A stretch of DNA of 64,000 nt from Sphingomonas crusticola. GTDB lineage: Bacteria > Pseudomonadota > Alphaproteobacteria > Sphingomonadales > Sphingomonadaceae. Position 1 is the first letter of the stretch. Each line of letters starts with the position of its first letter. A model generated the notes under the pieces. That model did not search any database. It was not told the origin of the DNA and saw only the letters and a program-made list of their open reading frames with translations. Made by a program: the position numbers and the translations under genes. The DNA lies in assembly GCF_003391115.1 (NCBI RefSeq), contig NZ_QTJP01000001.1:806001-870000 (forward strand), read 5' to 3'. Below, piece after piece: positions 34,757 through 43,377 of this stretch.

Positions 34757-36739
34757 ATGGCCGATGACCTCTTCGCTTCCTCCGGACAATCCGCATCCCA
34801 AAATTACGATGCCTCGGCGATCGAGGTGCTGGAAGGGCTTGAGCCCGTCCGGCGCCGCCCTGGCATGTACATTGGCGGGATCGACGAACGTGCGCTCCAC
34901 CACCTCGCCGCCGAAGTGCTCGACAATGCGATGGATGAGGCGGTCGCCGGCCATGCGACCCGCATCGATGTGACGCTGGCGGCGGGCAATCGGCTGACCA
35001 TCACCGACAATGGCCGCGGCATGCCGGTCGACGAGCATCCGAAATACCCCGGCAAGTCGGCGCTCGAAGTGATCCTGACGATGCTCCATTCCGGCGGCAA
35101 GTTCAGCGACAAGGCCTATGCCACCTCCGGTGGTCTCCATGGTGTCGGCATCAGCGTCGTCAATGCGCTGTCGACTGATACGGTGATCGAGGTAGCACGC
35201 GATCGGACACTTTACCGCCAGACGTTCGCGCGCGGCCTGCCGACCTCGAAACTCGAGACGATTGGGCCGACGCCCAATCGCCGGGGCACCAGTGTCGCCT
35301 TCACTCCCGACACCGAGATTTTCGGCGAAGCGATGCGCTTCAAGCCGGCCCGCCTCTACCGCCTCGCCCGTTCCAAGGCCTATCTGTACGCAGGGGTCGA
35401 AATTCGCTGGCGTTGTGATGCCGATCTGATCGGCGACGACACGCCGGCGGAAGCCAGCTTCCAGTTTCCCGGCGGCCTCGCCGATCATTTGCGCGAGCAA
35501 TTGGGCAGCCGTGAGTGCGCGACCGCCGAGCCTTTCATCGGCCGGCAGGACTTTCCCAATGGCCAGGGCTCGGTCGAATGGGCGGTTGCCTGGCCGATCT
35601 ATTCGGACGGTTCCTACAGCTATTATTGCAACACCATTCCGACCCCCGACGGCGGCACCCACGAACAAGGGCTGCGCGCGGCGTTGATCAAGGGTTTGCG
35701 CGGGTTCGCGGAATTGGTCGGCAACAAGAAGGCCAAGGATCTCGCACCCGAAGACGTCGTCACCGATGTCGAACTGATGCTGTCGGTATTCATCCGCGAT
35801 CCGCAATTCCAATCGCAGACCAAGGATCGGCTGACTTCACCCGAGGCTGCGCGCCTGGTCGAGAATGCGGTCCGCGACCATCTCGATCATTTCCTCTCTG
35901 ACAATATGGAACGCGGCCGCGCTTTGCTCGGCTTCGTGCTCGATCGCATGGACGAGCGGCTGAAGCGACGCGCCGAGCGCGACGTGAAGCGCAAGACCGC
36001 TACCAGCGCGCGCAAACTGCGTCTTCCCGGCAAGCTCACCGATTGCGCCAATGACGACCCCGAGGGGACCGAATTGTTCATTGTCGAAGGCGACAGCGCC
36101 GGCGGCTCGGCCAAGCAGGCGCGCGACCGCAAGACCCAGGCGATCCTCCCGATCCGCGGCAAGATCTTGAACGTTGCCAGCGCGACCGCCGACAAGATCA
36201 GGGGCAATCAGGAAATTGCCGATCTCACGCTCGCGCTCGGCTGCGGCATCCGCGACAAATGCGATCCGGCTTTGCTGCGCTATGAGCGGATCGTCATCAT
36301 GACCGACGCCGACGTCGACGGCGCGCATATCGCGACTTTGCTGATGACCTTCTTCTTCCAGGAAATGGGGCCGATCGTGCGCGATGGCCGCGTCTTCCTC
36401 GCCCAGCCGCCGCTCTATCGACTGACCGCGGGCGGCAAGAGCCTGTACGCGATGGACGATGAAGCGCGCGCCAAGATCGAAGCCAACGAATTCAAGGGCA
36501 AGAAGGTCGAAGTCGCCCGGTTCAAGGGCTTGGGCGAAATGAATCCGCAGCAATTGCGCGAGACGACCATGGACCGGAAGACGCGCACTCTGATCCGCAT
36601 CATGCTGCCCCAGGAATATGAGGAGCGCGCCGGCACGCGCGACCTGGTCGAACGACTGATGGGCAAGAATCCCGAGCACCGCTTCGCCTTCATCCAGGCC
36701 AATGCGGCGGCGGTGGAGGAAGACGCGATCGACGCCTAA
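34757..36739 (+). CDS. parE: DNA topoisomerase IV subunit B
   Basis: A 660-residue ATPase subunit that, with ParC, decatenates replicated chromosomes. The GHKL site is seen in I-T-D-N-G-R-G-M-P and G-G-L-H-G-V-G-I-S-V-V-N-A-L-S; the TOPRIM part has V-E-G-D-S-A-G-G-S-A-K-Q and M-T-D-A-D-V-D-G-A-H-I. The 660-residue length favours ParE over GyrB (about 800-840 with an insertion). parC is not in the window. Confidence 0.95.
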   Translation: MADDLFASSGQSASQNYDASAIEVLEGLEPVRRRPGMYIGGIDERALHHLAAEVLDNAMDEAVAGHATRIDVTLAAGNRLTITDNGRGMPVDEHPKYPGKSALEVILTMLHSGGKFSDKAYATSGGLHGVGISVVNALSTDTVIEVARDRTLYRQTFARGLPTSKLETIGPTPNRRGTSVAFTPDTEIFGEAMRFKPARLYRLARSKAYLYAGVEIRWRCDADLIGDDTPAEASFQFPGGLADHLREQLGSRECATAEPFIGRQDFPNGQGSVEWAVAWPIYSDGSYSYYCNTIPTPDGGTHEQGLRAALIKGLRGFAELVGNKKAKDLAPEDVVTDVELMLSVFIRDPQFQSQTKDRLTSPEAARLVENAVRDHLDHFLSDNMERGRALLGFVLDRMDERLKRRAERDVKRKTATSARKLRLPGKLTDCANDDPEGTELFIVEGDSAGGSAKQARDRKTQAILPIRGKILNVASATADKIRGNQEIADLTLALGCGIRDKCDPALLRYERIVIMTDADVDGAHIATLLMTFFFQEMGPIVRDGRVFLAQPPLYRLTAGGKSLYAMDDEARAKIEANEFKGKKVEVARFKGLGEMNPQQLRETTMDRKTRTLIRIMLPQEYEERAGTRDLVERLMGKNPEHRFAFIQANAAAVEEDAIDA

Positions 36740-36777
36740 AATGTGGGAGCGAAGCGGTCGCGATGCCGCCTCGTTCG

Positions 36778-37722
36778 TCAACGTCGCGCGCGTTTTACCA
36801 GATCTACGATCGCCGGGACGATGCGTGGGTCGAGCGGCAAATTGGGATCGGCATAGGTAGCGAAATTGGCCGCGGGATCCGCCGGAGCCGGTTTTAGCAC
36901 GTGGTTCACACCATCCAGCATGAGCAGGGACGCGGTCGGACGCGCGCTTGCCAGCGCTCGCGCATCGTCCGCGGACACCTGGAGATCGTTAAGCCCCTGA
37001 ATGATGGTGACTGGAACCGCAGCCTTGTGCAGCTCCGCGGCCGGATCGATGGCCAGCCAGGAGATCATGTATGGCTGCACGCTCGGTCGGAACAGCGCCG
37101 GTATCGGAGGATCCGCGACCAGCTTGCCCGCAGCGAGCTGATCGAGCGCGGCAAGTGCTGCCGTGCGAGTCGGCTCCGGCACCTTCCCAAGCTGCTCGGC
37201 AATCACGGCCCTCGCCGGCCGCCCGGCGCCGGACAGAAGAACCAACCCGCATATCTTGGTCCGCTCGGCGGCCATCGTTGCAATCAGTGCGCCTTCCGAG
37301 TGGCCGGCCAGCACAACACAGCTGACGCCCGGCTGCTTCTCTAAGAAATGCACCCACGCCTCGGCGTCGTCGACATAAGTGGCGAAGCGCAGATCGGCCT
37401 CGGCACCAACTGCAGCCGCGCTGTCCGCTACTCCGCGCTTATCGTAGCGCAGCGAGACAAGGCCGTGCGCGGCTAGCCCCTCGGCGAGCAACCGCATATT
37501 TGCAGGGCGAACCGCGGAAATGGCGGAGTTTCCGTTGCGGTCGGTCGGCCCCGAGCCGGAAATCAGAAGAACGGCGGGCCCGGGGCGGGCGGCCGCAGGA
37601 GTCATGAGAGAGCCGTGTAGCGGCGCTTTGCCGCCATCGATCGAGACGTCGCGGTCTGCGGCCTCCGCCCAACTGGCTGAACTCAGCAATAACCCCGCCG
37701 CAATCCCAAAAAGCTTGCGCAA
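36778..37722 (-). CDS. exported alpha/beta hydrolase
   Basis: A 314-residue protein with a signal peptide (R-K-L-F-G-I-A-A-G-L-L-L, cleavage near A-E-A). The fold is marked by L-L-I-S-G-S-G-P-T-D-R-N-G, the nucleophile elbow G-H-S-E-G-A and a late G-V-N-H. This matches the periplasmic hydrolase group often listed as dienelactone hydrolase-like or YqiA-like; substrate unknown. TTG 37722 has a GAGGGGGG ribosome site; GTG 37740 six codons earlier is the alternative but its ribosome site abuts it. Confidence 0.8.
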   Translation of the reverse strand: MRKLFGIAAGLLLSSASWAEAADRDVSIDGGKAPLHGSLMTPAAARPGPAVLLISGSGPTDRNGNSAISAVRPANMRLLAEGLAAHGLVSLRYDKRGVADSAAAVGAEADLRFATYVDDAEAWVHFLEKQPGVSCVVLAGHSEGALIATMAAERTKICGLVLLSGAGRPARAVIAEQLGKVPEPTRTAALAALDQLAAGKLVADPPIPALFRPSVQPYMISWLAIDPAAELHKAAVPVTIIQGLNDLQVSADDARALASARPTASLLMLDGVNHVLKPAPADPAANFATYADPNLPLDPRIVPAIVDLVKRARR

Positions 37723-37830
37723 GACTGCCCCCCTCGCCACTCCCCTATCTGCGAGGAATGTTCGCCATAGTGTCGCAAGTTCAAAAGAGGCGCAACGGAC
37801 CGTCGACCTGCCGTAACCGCACTCCGGGCG

Positions 37831-38517
37831 TCAGCGCTTGCCGGTGATGCGAAACATGCGGTGGAGTGGGGTCTCGGACCAGATGCTGCTCTGGATTATC
37901 GGCGTGATCCGCCCGCGTAATACCTCGAGTTCGCATACGGCGTCGATCTCCGGCACGGGCGTGTCATCGACAAGCAAGCCGGCACCGCCACAATCGAAGG
38001 CTATGACGTTGTCGAGGTCCGCAATCGCCGCGTCGATGCCATGGCCGCCGTCGATATGGAACAGGTCATATCGTTGAGCCTCCCCGAGGAGCGCAGGCAG
38101 CACGTCGCGGGAATCGCCGACGTGGAGCGTGAGCCGCGCGCCGAACACATCGCGCAGATAGTCGTAACAGGGCCGGGTGTAAGCGTGCACGCCGATGTCG
38201 ACTCCGGTATAAGTCAATTCCGGATTGATCGTCAGCGCCAGCATGCAGCTATGGCCACCGTTGAAGCCGATTTCGAGCAGCGATGAGCCGCTCGTGCAGA
38301 ACAGGGCGAAATTGCGCCGTTTGCCGCGAAAGGCAGGCGCCGGCAGATCGGGCAACGCCGGGCGCCGATTGGGCGTAAACAGGCTGCCCTCCATCGGCAC
38401 CCCGCTATCCATCATGATCCGGTTGATCGCCGCGAGATGGGCACGATATTGATCGAGGCCAGGTTCCCATTCGGGATCGAGCGCACGGGCGATAAGATCG
38501 GGGACGTGCACGGTCAC
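37831..38517 (-). CDS. class I SAM-dependent methyltransferase
   Basis: A 228-residue protein with the SAM-binding motif L-L-E-I-G-F-N-G-G-H-S and the acidic strand Y-T-G-V-D-I-G. D-L-F-H-I-D-G-G-H marks the metal or substrate-side region of the Methyltransf_24 group. Target unknown, possibly a small molecule or sugar. GTG 38517 or the GTG two codons later could be the start. Confidence 0.75.
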   Translation of the reverse strand: MTVHVPDLIARALDPEWEPGLDQYRAHLAAINRIMMDSGVPMEGSLFTPNRRPALPDLPAPAFRGKRRNFALFCTSGSSLLEIGFNGGHSCMLALTINPELTYTGVDIGVHAYTRPCYDYLRDVFGARLTLHVGDSRDVLPALLGEAQRYDLFHIDGGHGIDAAIADLDNVIAFDCGGAGLLVDDTPVPEIDAVCELEVLRGRITPIIQSSIWSETPLHRMFRITGKR

Positions 38518-38552
38518 TGTGGAATTCCGATGAAACGGTCACATCACAGGCT

Positions 38553-38574
38553 GGAACGCGCCATGTCGCGTTCC
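38553..38574. other. 8-bp inverted repeat between lysR and methyltransferase
   Basis: GGAACGCG and CGCGTTCC form a perfect 8-bp stem with a 6-base loop, just downstream of the LysR gene stop. There is no T-tract; it may still act as a terminator or as RNA processing site. Confidence 0.4.
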
Positions 38575-38605
38575 GGGCGCACGCCTCTGATCTGACCAGT
38601 CGGAA

Positions 38606-39391
38606 TCAGGCGGTCAGTGCGGCAACCAGCGCCTTGACCTTCTTTTGCCGCCATTGCGGCACTGGGGCGATCAGCCAATAGCCGTTCGCGCCTTCCTGCC
38701 GGGCGAGCGCCTGCACCCGGCCGGCGGCGATGTCTGCCTCGGCCAGCAAAGCGGGCACGGTAGCGCGACCCAAGCCGGCGGCAGCGGCGTCGATGGCAAG
38801 GCCAGCGTCGGCGACGGTGATGACGGCCTCCCCGCCCTCGATCGGGCATCCCGGCCAACCGATATCGCGTTCGGGCGAATCGGCGCGGCCGACCGTGACA
38901 TAGTCACGCCCGCCAAGCTCGATCCCCTCATGTTCGCCCTTATCGGCGGCGAGGCAGATTGCGAGGTCGAGATTGGCCTGTGTGAAGTCCAGGCTCTCGT
39001 CCGAGGAAACCATGGCGAAGCCAAGCTCGGCGTCGGTGCGGCCATAGTCGGCGAGCCGCGCCGCCAGCCATTTGGCCGTGAAATCGCGCGGGGCGGCAAT
39101 GGTCAGGCGCTTGGAAGATTGCTGGGATTGCATCGCGCGTACCGCTTCCTCGAACTCAAGGAAGCCGCGCCGCAACGCATTGAGCCCGGCCTCGCCCTCA
39201 GGCGTGAGTTCCAGCCCCTTGGCGGTGCGGCGGAACAGCACGACGCCGAGCACATCCTCCAGCGTGCGTATCTGCTGCCCGACCGCCGCCGGCGTCACCG
39301 CCAGTTCATCGGCGGCACGCGTGAAGGAAAGATAGCGCGCGGCTGCGTCGAGCACGCGCAGGCCATTCAGGGGCAGATGCGTCCGCTTCAT
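38606..39391 (-). CDS. LysR-family transcriptional regulator (GcvA-like)
   Basis: A 261-residue regulator. The N-terminal winged helix is plain: L-N-G-L-R-V-L-D-A-A-A-R and S-F-T-R-A-A-D-E-L-A-V-T-P-A-A-V. The effector domain is shorter than usual (family about 300). ATG 39391 overlaps the apaG stop, so it is the third gene of a metZ-apaG-lysR unit. Its target and ligand are not evident. Confidence 0.88.
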   Translation of the reverse strand: MKRTHLPLNGLRVLDAAARYLSFTRAADELAVTPAAVGQQIRTLEDVLGVVLFRRTAKGLELTPEGEAGLNALRRGFLEFEEAVRAMQSQQSSKRLTIAAPRDFTAKWLAARLADYGRTDAELGFAMVSSDESLDFTQANLDLAICLAADKGEHEGIELGGRDYVTVGRADSPERDIGWPGCPIEGGEAVITVADAGLAIDAAAAGLGRATVPALLAEADIAAGRVQALARQEGANGYWLIAPVPQWRQKKVKALVAALTA

Positions 39392-39801
39392 CGGCTGTCC
39401 TCGGGCCCGATAAGCGAGAACCGTGGAATAGCGACGTTGAAGAGCGCGCCATCGGCGCCGATCATCTGATAGCTGCCTTCCATCGAGCCCGTCGGGGTAT
39501 CGAGCGGGCAGCCCGAGACATAATCATAGGATTGGCCGGGCGCGATCACCGGCTGCTCGCCGACCACGCCTTCACCTTCGACCAAGTGACGCGCACCGCG
39601 CCCGTCAATGATGACCCATCGGCGGGTCAGCAATTGGACTTCCTGTTGGCCCTGATTTTCCAGGCGGATGTGATAGGCCCAGAACCAGCGATCGCTGGCG
39701 GGTTCCGACTGATCGGACAGGAAGCTGACCGAAACCCGCACGACGATACCCGCCGTCCGTGCGCTGTACGGGAACAGCACCGCCAGCGTGTCGACGCTCA
39801 C
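39388..39801 (-). CDS. apaG: ApaG (DUF525) protein
   Basis: A 137-residue all-beta protein: V-R-V-S-V-S-F-L-S-D-Q-S, F-W-A-Y-H-I-R-L-E-N-Q-G, R-R-W-V-I-I-D-G and G-E-G-V-V-G-E-Q-P-V, G-S-Y-Q-M-I. Role in bacteria is unclear (linked to Co/Mg resistance and diadenosine tetraphosphate in E. coli). GTG 39801 overlaps the metZ stop as GTGA, which fixes the start; the longer open frame upstream is antisense-free but lies inside metZ in another frame. Confidence 0.9.
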   Translation of the reverse strand: MSVDTLAVLFPYSARTAGIVVRVSVSFLSDQSEPASDRWFWAYHIRLENQGQQEVQLLTRRWVIIDGRGARHLVEGEGVVGEQPVIAPGQSYDYVSGCPLDTPTGSMEGSYQMIGADGALFNVAIPRFSLIGPEDSR

Positions 39802-41003
39802 AAAGCCACCGCCTGCAATGCGCGATCGAGATCGTCGATCAGGTCTTGTGGATCTTCCAGCCCGACGTTGAGCCGCAGCAGCCCCTCGCGGACACCCATG
39901 CCCATACGGACTTCTTCGCTCAGGCCCGAATGGGTGGTGGAGGCGGGATGCGTCATCAACGAGCGCGAATCCCCGATGTTGTTGGAGATATCGATCAGTT
40001 CGAGTGCGTCGAGCAAGCCATGAGCCTGAGGCCGGCCGCCTTCGACGTCGATGGCGATGATCGTGCCGGCCGCTTCCATCTGGCGCATGGCGAGATTGTG
40101 CTGCGGATGGCTGCCGAGACCCGGATAGAGGGTGGCGACCCGCCGATCGAGGAAGGTTGCGACCTTGAGTGCATTCTCGCTCTGGCGGCGGATGCGCAGG
40201 TCGAGCGTCTCCAGCCCTTTGAGCACCACCCAGGCATTGAACGGCGACAGGGTCGGCCCGGTATTGCGGATGAAAGCTAACAAGGTCTTCTCGATAAACT
40301 CCTCGCGCCCGCACACCGCACCGGCGAGGACACGTCCCTGGCCGTCCATCATCTTCGTCGCGGAATAGGCGACCACATCCGCGCCATAGTCCAGCGGTCG
40401 CTGGAGCATCGGCGTGGCGAAGGCGTTGTCGACCACCGAGGTGATCCCCGCCTTGCGAGCGATGCCGCACACCGCCTCCAGGTCGACGATGTCTAGCGTC
40501 GGGTTGGCGGGCGTCTCGAAGAAGAACAATTTGGTGTTCGGCCGGATCGCGTCCTGCCACGCATCGGTATCGCGCCCATCGACGATGGTCGACGAGATGC
40601 CGAATTTGGGCAGCAACGTATCCGTTAGCCAGCGGCACGAGCCGAAGGCGGCGCGGCCGGCGACGATATGGTCGCCTTGCTCGAGCTGGCACAGCAAGGC
40701 CGCGGTCATCGCCGCCATGCCGGTCGCCATCGCGCGGCAGGCCTCGGCGCCTTCCATCAGCGCGATGCGGCCTTCCAGCATCTCCACCGTCGGGTTCTGC
40801 AGGCGCGAATAGGTCATGCCCTGCTGCTCGCCGGCAAAGCGGGCGGCGGCATCGGCCGCTTTGTCGTAGGAATAGCCGGAGGTGAGGAACAGGGCCTCGC
40901 TCGTCTCGCCCCACTCAGAGCGCGCAGTGCCGCCGCGCACCGCCTGGGTGGCGGGTCGCCAATGGTTCGTGATCGAACGATCCTGGCCAGTCCTGCGTTT
41001 CAT
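39798..41003 (-). CDS. metZ: O-succinylhomoserine sulfhydrylase
   Basis: A 401-residue Cys/Met-metabolism PLP enzyme making homocysteine from O-succinylhomoserine and sulfide. The N-terminus has W-R-P-A-T-Q-A-V-R-G-G; the Schiff-base lysine is in Y-S-A-T-K-M-M-D-G-Q-G-R; F-F-F-E-T-P-A-N-P-T is also conserved. Cystathionine gamma-synthase is a close relative, but the M-M-D-G-Q-G form favours MetZ. ATG 41003 with AAAGGC upstream. First gene before apaG and lysR. Confidence 0.9.
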   Translation of the reverse strand: MKRRTGQDRSITNHWRPATQAVRGGTARSEWGETSEALFLTSGYSYDKAADAAARFAGEQQGMTYSRLQNPTVEMLEGRIALMEGAEACRAMATGMAAMTAALLCQLEQGDHIVAGRAAFGSCRWLTDTLLPKFGISSTIVDGRDTDAWQDAIRPNTKLFFFETPANPTLDIVDLEAVCGIARKAGITSVVDNAFATPMLQRPLDYGADVVAYSATKMMDGQGRVLAGAVCGREEFIEKTLLAFIRNTGPTLSPFNAWVVLKGLETLDLRIRRQSENALKVATFLDRRVATLYPGLGSHPQHNLAMRQMEAAGTIIAIDVEGGRPQAHGLLDALELIDISNNIGDSRSLMTHPASTTHSGLSEEVRMGMGVREGLLRLNVGLEDPQDLIDDLDRALQAVAL

Positions 41004-41077
41004 GCCGCATGCCTTTGCCTGCCGGTTGACGGGCGTGCAAGCTCGGCCGAAAGCGCATCACCCTCCGGAGGCCCGCC

Positions 41078-41626
41078 ATGACCGAAATTCGTGACATTCC
41101 GCTGCAGACCATCAAGGGCGAAACGGGCAGTCTGGCCGATTATGCCGGGCAGGTCGTGTTGATCGTCAATGTCGCCTCGCAATGCGGGCTCACGCCGCAA
41201 TATGAAGGGCTGGAGCGGCTCTACCAGAAATATAAGGAGGAAGGCTTCGTCGTCCTGGGCTTTCCGGCCAACGATTTCGCGGGGCAGGAGCCGGGCACGG
41301 ACGAAGAAATTGCCAGCTTCTGCACGACCAATTTCGGCGTCGCCTTCCCGATGTTCTCCAAGATCACGGTGACCGGGCCCGACAAGCATCCGCTGTACCG
41401 GGAACTCATTGCCGCCGTTCCCGTCGCGCCTGATGCGGAATCGATGCGCGACCGCCTGCAAGGCCGCGGCAGGACGGTGAATGCCGCGCCGGAAGTACTG
41501 TGGAATTTCGAGAAGTTCCTGATTGGGCGCGACGGCAGCGTCGTTGCTCGCTTCGCGCCCGACACTCTTCCCGAAGACGATGCCGTTGTCGGCGCGATCG
41601 AACGCGAGCTGTTCGCAAGCGAGTGA
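41078..41626 (+). CDS. glutathione peroxidase-family protein
   Basis: A 182-residue thiol peroxidase with catalytic Cys36 in N-V-A-S-Q-C-G-L-T, the F-P-A-N-D-F-A-G-Q-E-P motif and W-N-F-E-K-F-L. A second cysteine in A-S-F-C-T-T-N-F-G-V is at the usual resolving position, so it may use thioredoxin. Cysteine replaces selenocysteine as in most bacteria. ATG 41078 follows GGAGG. Divergent from metZ. Confidence 0.93.
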   Translation: MTEIRDIPLQTIKGETGSLADYAGQVVLIVNVASQCGLTPQYEGLERLYQKYKEEGFVVLGFPANDFAGQEPGTDEEIASFCTTNFGVAFPMFSKITVTGPDKHPLYRELIAAVPVAPDAESMRDRLQGRGRTVNAAPEVLWNFEKFLIGRDGSVVARFAPDTLPEDDAVVGAIERELFASE

Positions 41627-41627
41627 G

Positions 41628-42680
41628 CTAGAGCGCCGTCAGAACGGCGTCGCCCATGGCAGTGGTGCTGGTCGTTCCACCGAGGTCGGCGGTGCGCGCG
41701 CCGCTCGCCAGGGCCCCCGCCACAGCGGTTTCGATCCGCTGCGCCTCTTTCTCCATGTCGAGCGAGTGGCGCAGCATCATCGCCGCCGACAGAATCGTAC
41801 CGAGCGGATTGGCCTTGCCTTGCCCGGCAATATCGGGGGCGGAGCCGTGGATTGGTTCGTACAGGCCGAGCTCACCGCGCCAGTCGCGCAAGGCGGCCGA
41901 CGGCAGCAGCCCGATCGAGCCCACGCACATGCTCGCCTGATCGGACAAAATGTCGCCAAACAGGTTGCCGGTGATGATCACATCGAAATGGGCGGGCGCG
42001 CGCACCAGCTGCATCGCGGCATTGTCGACATACATATGCTCGAGCTGCACGTCAGGATAATCGGCGGAAACTTCGATCACGACGTCGCGCCAAAGCTGCG
42101 AGGTTTCGAGCACGTTGGCCTTGTCGACCGAACAAAGCTGACCCCGCCGGCGCTTGGCCATCTCGAAGCCCGTGACGGCGATACGGCGCACCTCGTCCTC
42201 GTCGTAGCGCATCGTATCATAGCCCTCGCGCCGGCCACCTTCGGTCGTGCGCCGGCCCCGCGGTGTCCCGAAATAAACGTCGCCGGTCAGCTCGCGCACG
42301 ATCACCATGTCGATACCTTTGGCGATTTCCGGCCGCAGCGTGGAGGCATCTGCCAGCTCGGGAAACATCTTGGCCGGGCGCAGATTGACCCAGAGGCCAA
42401 GCTCCTTGCGCAGGCCCAGGATCGCCTGTTCGGGCCGCAGGCGCCGCTCCAGGCCGTCACAGGACGGATCGCCCACCGCACCGAACAGCACCGCGCGGGC
42501 GCGCTTAGCGAGATCGAGCGTGGCCGGCGGCAGCGGATGGCCCAGCGCCTTGTAGCCCGCGCCGCCGACGGGAGCCTCCTCGAACGTCAATCTGTCGCCG
42601 CACACCGCCGTGAGCACGCGGCGCGCCTCGGCAACGACCTCGGGACCGATCCCGTCCCCGGGCAGCAGCGCGATCAGCAT
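41628..42680 (-). CDS. leuB: 3-isopropylmalate dehydrogenase
   Basis: A 350-residue NAD-dependent enzyme of leucine synthesis. It opens [11 protein letters not shown], has [10 protein letters not shown] and D-K-A-N-V-L-E, and the NAD loop [17 protein letters not shown] 42680. It overlaps nothing; the glutathione peroxidase gene ends one base away on the other strand. No leuCD nearby. Confidence 0.95.
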   Translation of the reverse strand: MLIALLPGDGIGPEVVAEARRVLTAVCGDRLTFEEAPVGGAGYKALGHPLPPATLDLAKRARAVLFGAVGDPSCDGLERRLRPEQAILGLRKELGLWVNLRPAKMFPELADASTLRPEIAKGIDMVIVRELTGDVYFGTPRGRRTTEGGRREGYDTMRYDEDEVRRIAVTGFEMAKRRRGQLCSVDKANVLETSQLWRDVVIEVSADYPDVQLEHMYVDNAAMQLVRAPAHFDVIITGNLFGDILSDQASMCVGSIGLLPSAALRDWRGELGLYEPIHGSAPDIAGQGKANPLGTILSAAMMLRHSLDMEKEAQRIETAVAGALASGARTADLGGTTSTTAMGDAVLTAL

Positions 42681-42750
42681 ATTGGTCGGTCCCTCTCGTG
42701 GATTCGGGCGCTCTTACCCCGCCCGGCTCATCCTGAGGAGAGGCTCATCT

Positions 42751-42842
42751 CGTCGCCCCAGCGCAGGCTGGGGCCCATGGCTCTCGCCGCGAGGCATCGC
42801 GCGTCCTGATAGTTATGGATCCCAGCCTTCGCTGGGATGACG
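42751..42842. repeat. REP-like element
   Basis: A 92-bp element from CGTCG to TGACG with hairpin arms GCCCCAGCGCAGGCTGGGGC and ATCCCAGCCTTCGCTGGGAT. It lies between leuB and a small membrane-protein gene and is related to the elements at 6.8 and 22.2 kb. Confidence 0.75.
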
Positions 42843-42849
42843 GTGGCAG

Positions 42850-43005
42850 TTAGCGCGCCCGCCACCACCGTCGCGCGGCAATCGCAAGCCCGCCGAGCGT
42901 GCCGACACCGAGCAGTCCCGCGCAAAGGATCGCCGCCCCCACCCACAAGGCGGACATCACCAGCATCAGCATGAAGTCGCCGATCGCCAGGACGCCGCCG
43001 ACCAT
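42850..43005 (-). CDS. small membrane protein
   Basis: A 51-residue protein that is almost entirely hydrophobic (V-L-A-I-G-D-F-M-L-M-L-V, then A-A-I-L-C-A-G-L-L-G-V-G) and ends R-R-W-W-R-A-R, a positive-inside tail. One or two membrane helices. It begins 4 bases after the stop of the preceding small gene, so it is probably cotranscribed. No family recognised. Confidence 0.5.
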   Translation of the reverse strand: MVGGVLAIGDFMLMLVMSALWVGAAILCAGLLGVGTLGGLAIAARRWWRAR

Positions 43006-43009
43006 CAGC

Positions 43010-43243
43010 TCATTCCGGCCTGACGAACTCTGATACGATCCGGCCGCCATCGGCGAGCAAGGTCCCGCCCGCATGATCCGAACAGGCCTGCTCCGCTTCC
43101 TCCGCGGTGGGGCAAATCTTGAGCGTGCGCCAACCGAACAGGCTGCTCGCCTGCGCCACATACCAGTCGCGATAGCCCCGGCCCGACATGACCGCCTCGA
43201 TCATGTTCTTCCGCTGCAGGATCACGCGATACTTCTTGGCCAT
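43010..43243 (-). CDS. hypothetical protein downstream of smc
   Basis: A 77-residue soluble protein starting M-A-K-K-Y-R-V-I-L-Q-R-K with W-Y-V-A-Q-A-S-S-L-F-G-W and an acidic helix A-E-E-A-E-Q-A. ATG 43243 has AGGGAAAGG upstream, a convincing ribosome site. Family not recognised. It lies between smc and the small membrane protein in the same direction. Confidence 0.6.
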   Translation of the reverse strand: MAKKYRVILQRKNMIEAVMSGRGYRDWYVAQASSLFGWRTLKICPTAEEAEQACSDHAGGTLLADGGRIVSEFVRPE

Positions 43244-43262
43244 TCCGCGCCTTTCCCTGCGG

Positions 43263-43373
43263 CTAATTGCCGACTCGTTCAAACACCAATCCGAGCAATT
43301 GGCGCTCCATAATATAGCGGCGCAGCGCAGTCTCCAAACTGTCGCGCGTTGCAAATCGGCCGCTTGCAGTCAC
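43263..43373 (-). CDS. possible 36-residue protein coupled to smc
   Basis: GTG 43373 starts four bases after the smc stop codon. The product (T-A-S-G-R-F-A-T-R-D-S-L-E, then R-R-Y-I-M-E-R-Q-L-L-G-L-V-F) looks like an amphipathic helix, not random sequence. There is no independent ribosome site; expression would rely on re-initiation after smc. Tentative. Confidence 0.3.
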   Translation of the reverse strand: MTASGRFATRDSLETALRRYIMERQLLGLVFERVGN

Positions 43374-43377
43374 CGGT

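Noticed and set aside
34253-35812. 519-codon minus-strand frame across parE
   Set aside because: Antisense shadow of parE and the DUF4174 gene; no recognisable domain and no ribosome site.
38553-38574. GGAAC...CGTT in the lysR downstream hairpin as an EcfG promoter
   Set aside because: The spacing is only 11 bases instead of 16-17, and the sequence is explained by a perfect inverted repeat.
39802-40914. Long N-terminal extension of the apaG frame
   Set aside because: Lies inside metZ in another frame; the GTGA overlap at 39798-39801 and family length fix the true apaG start.
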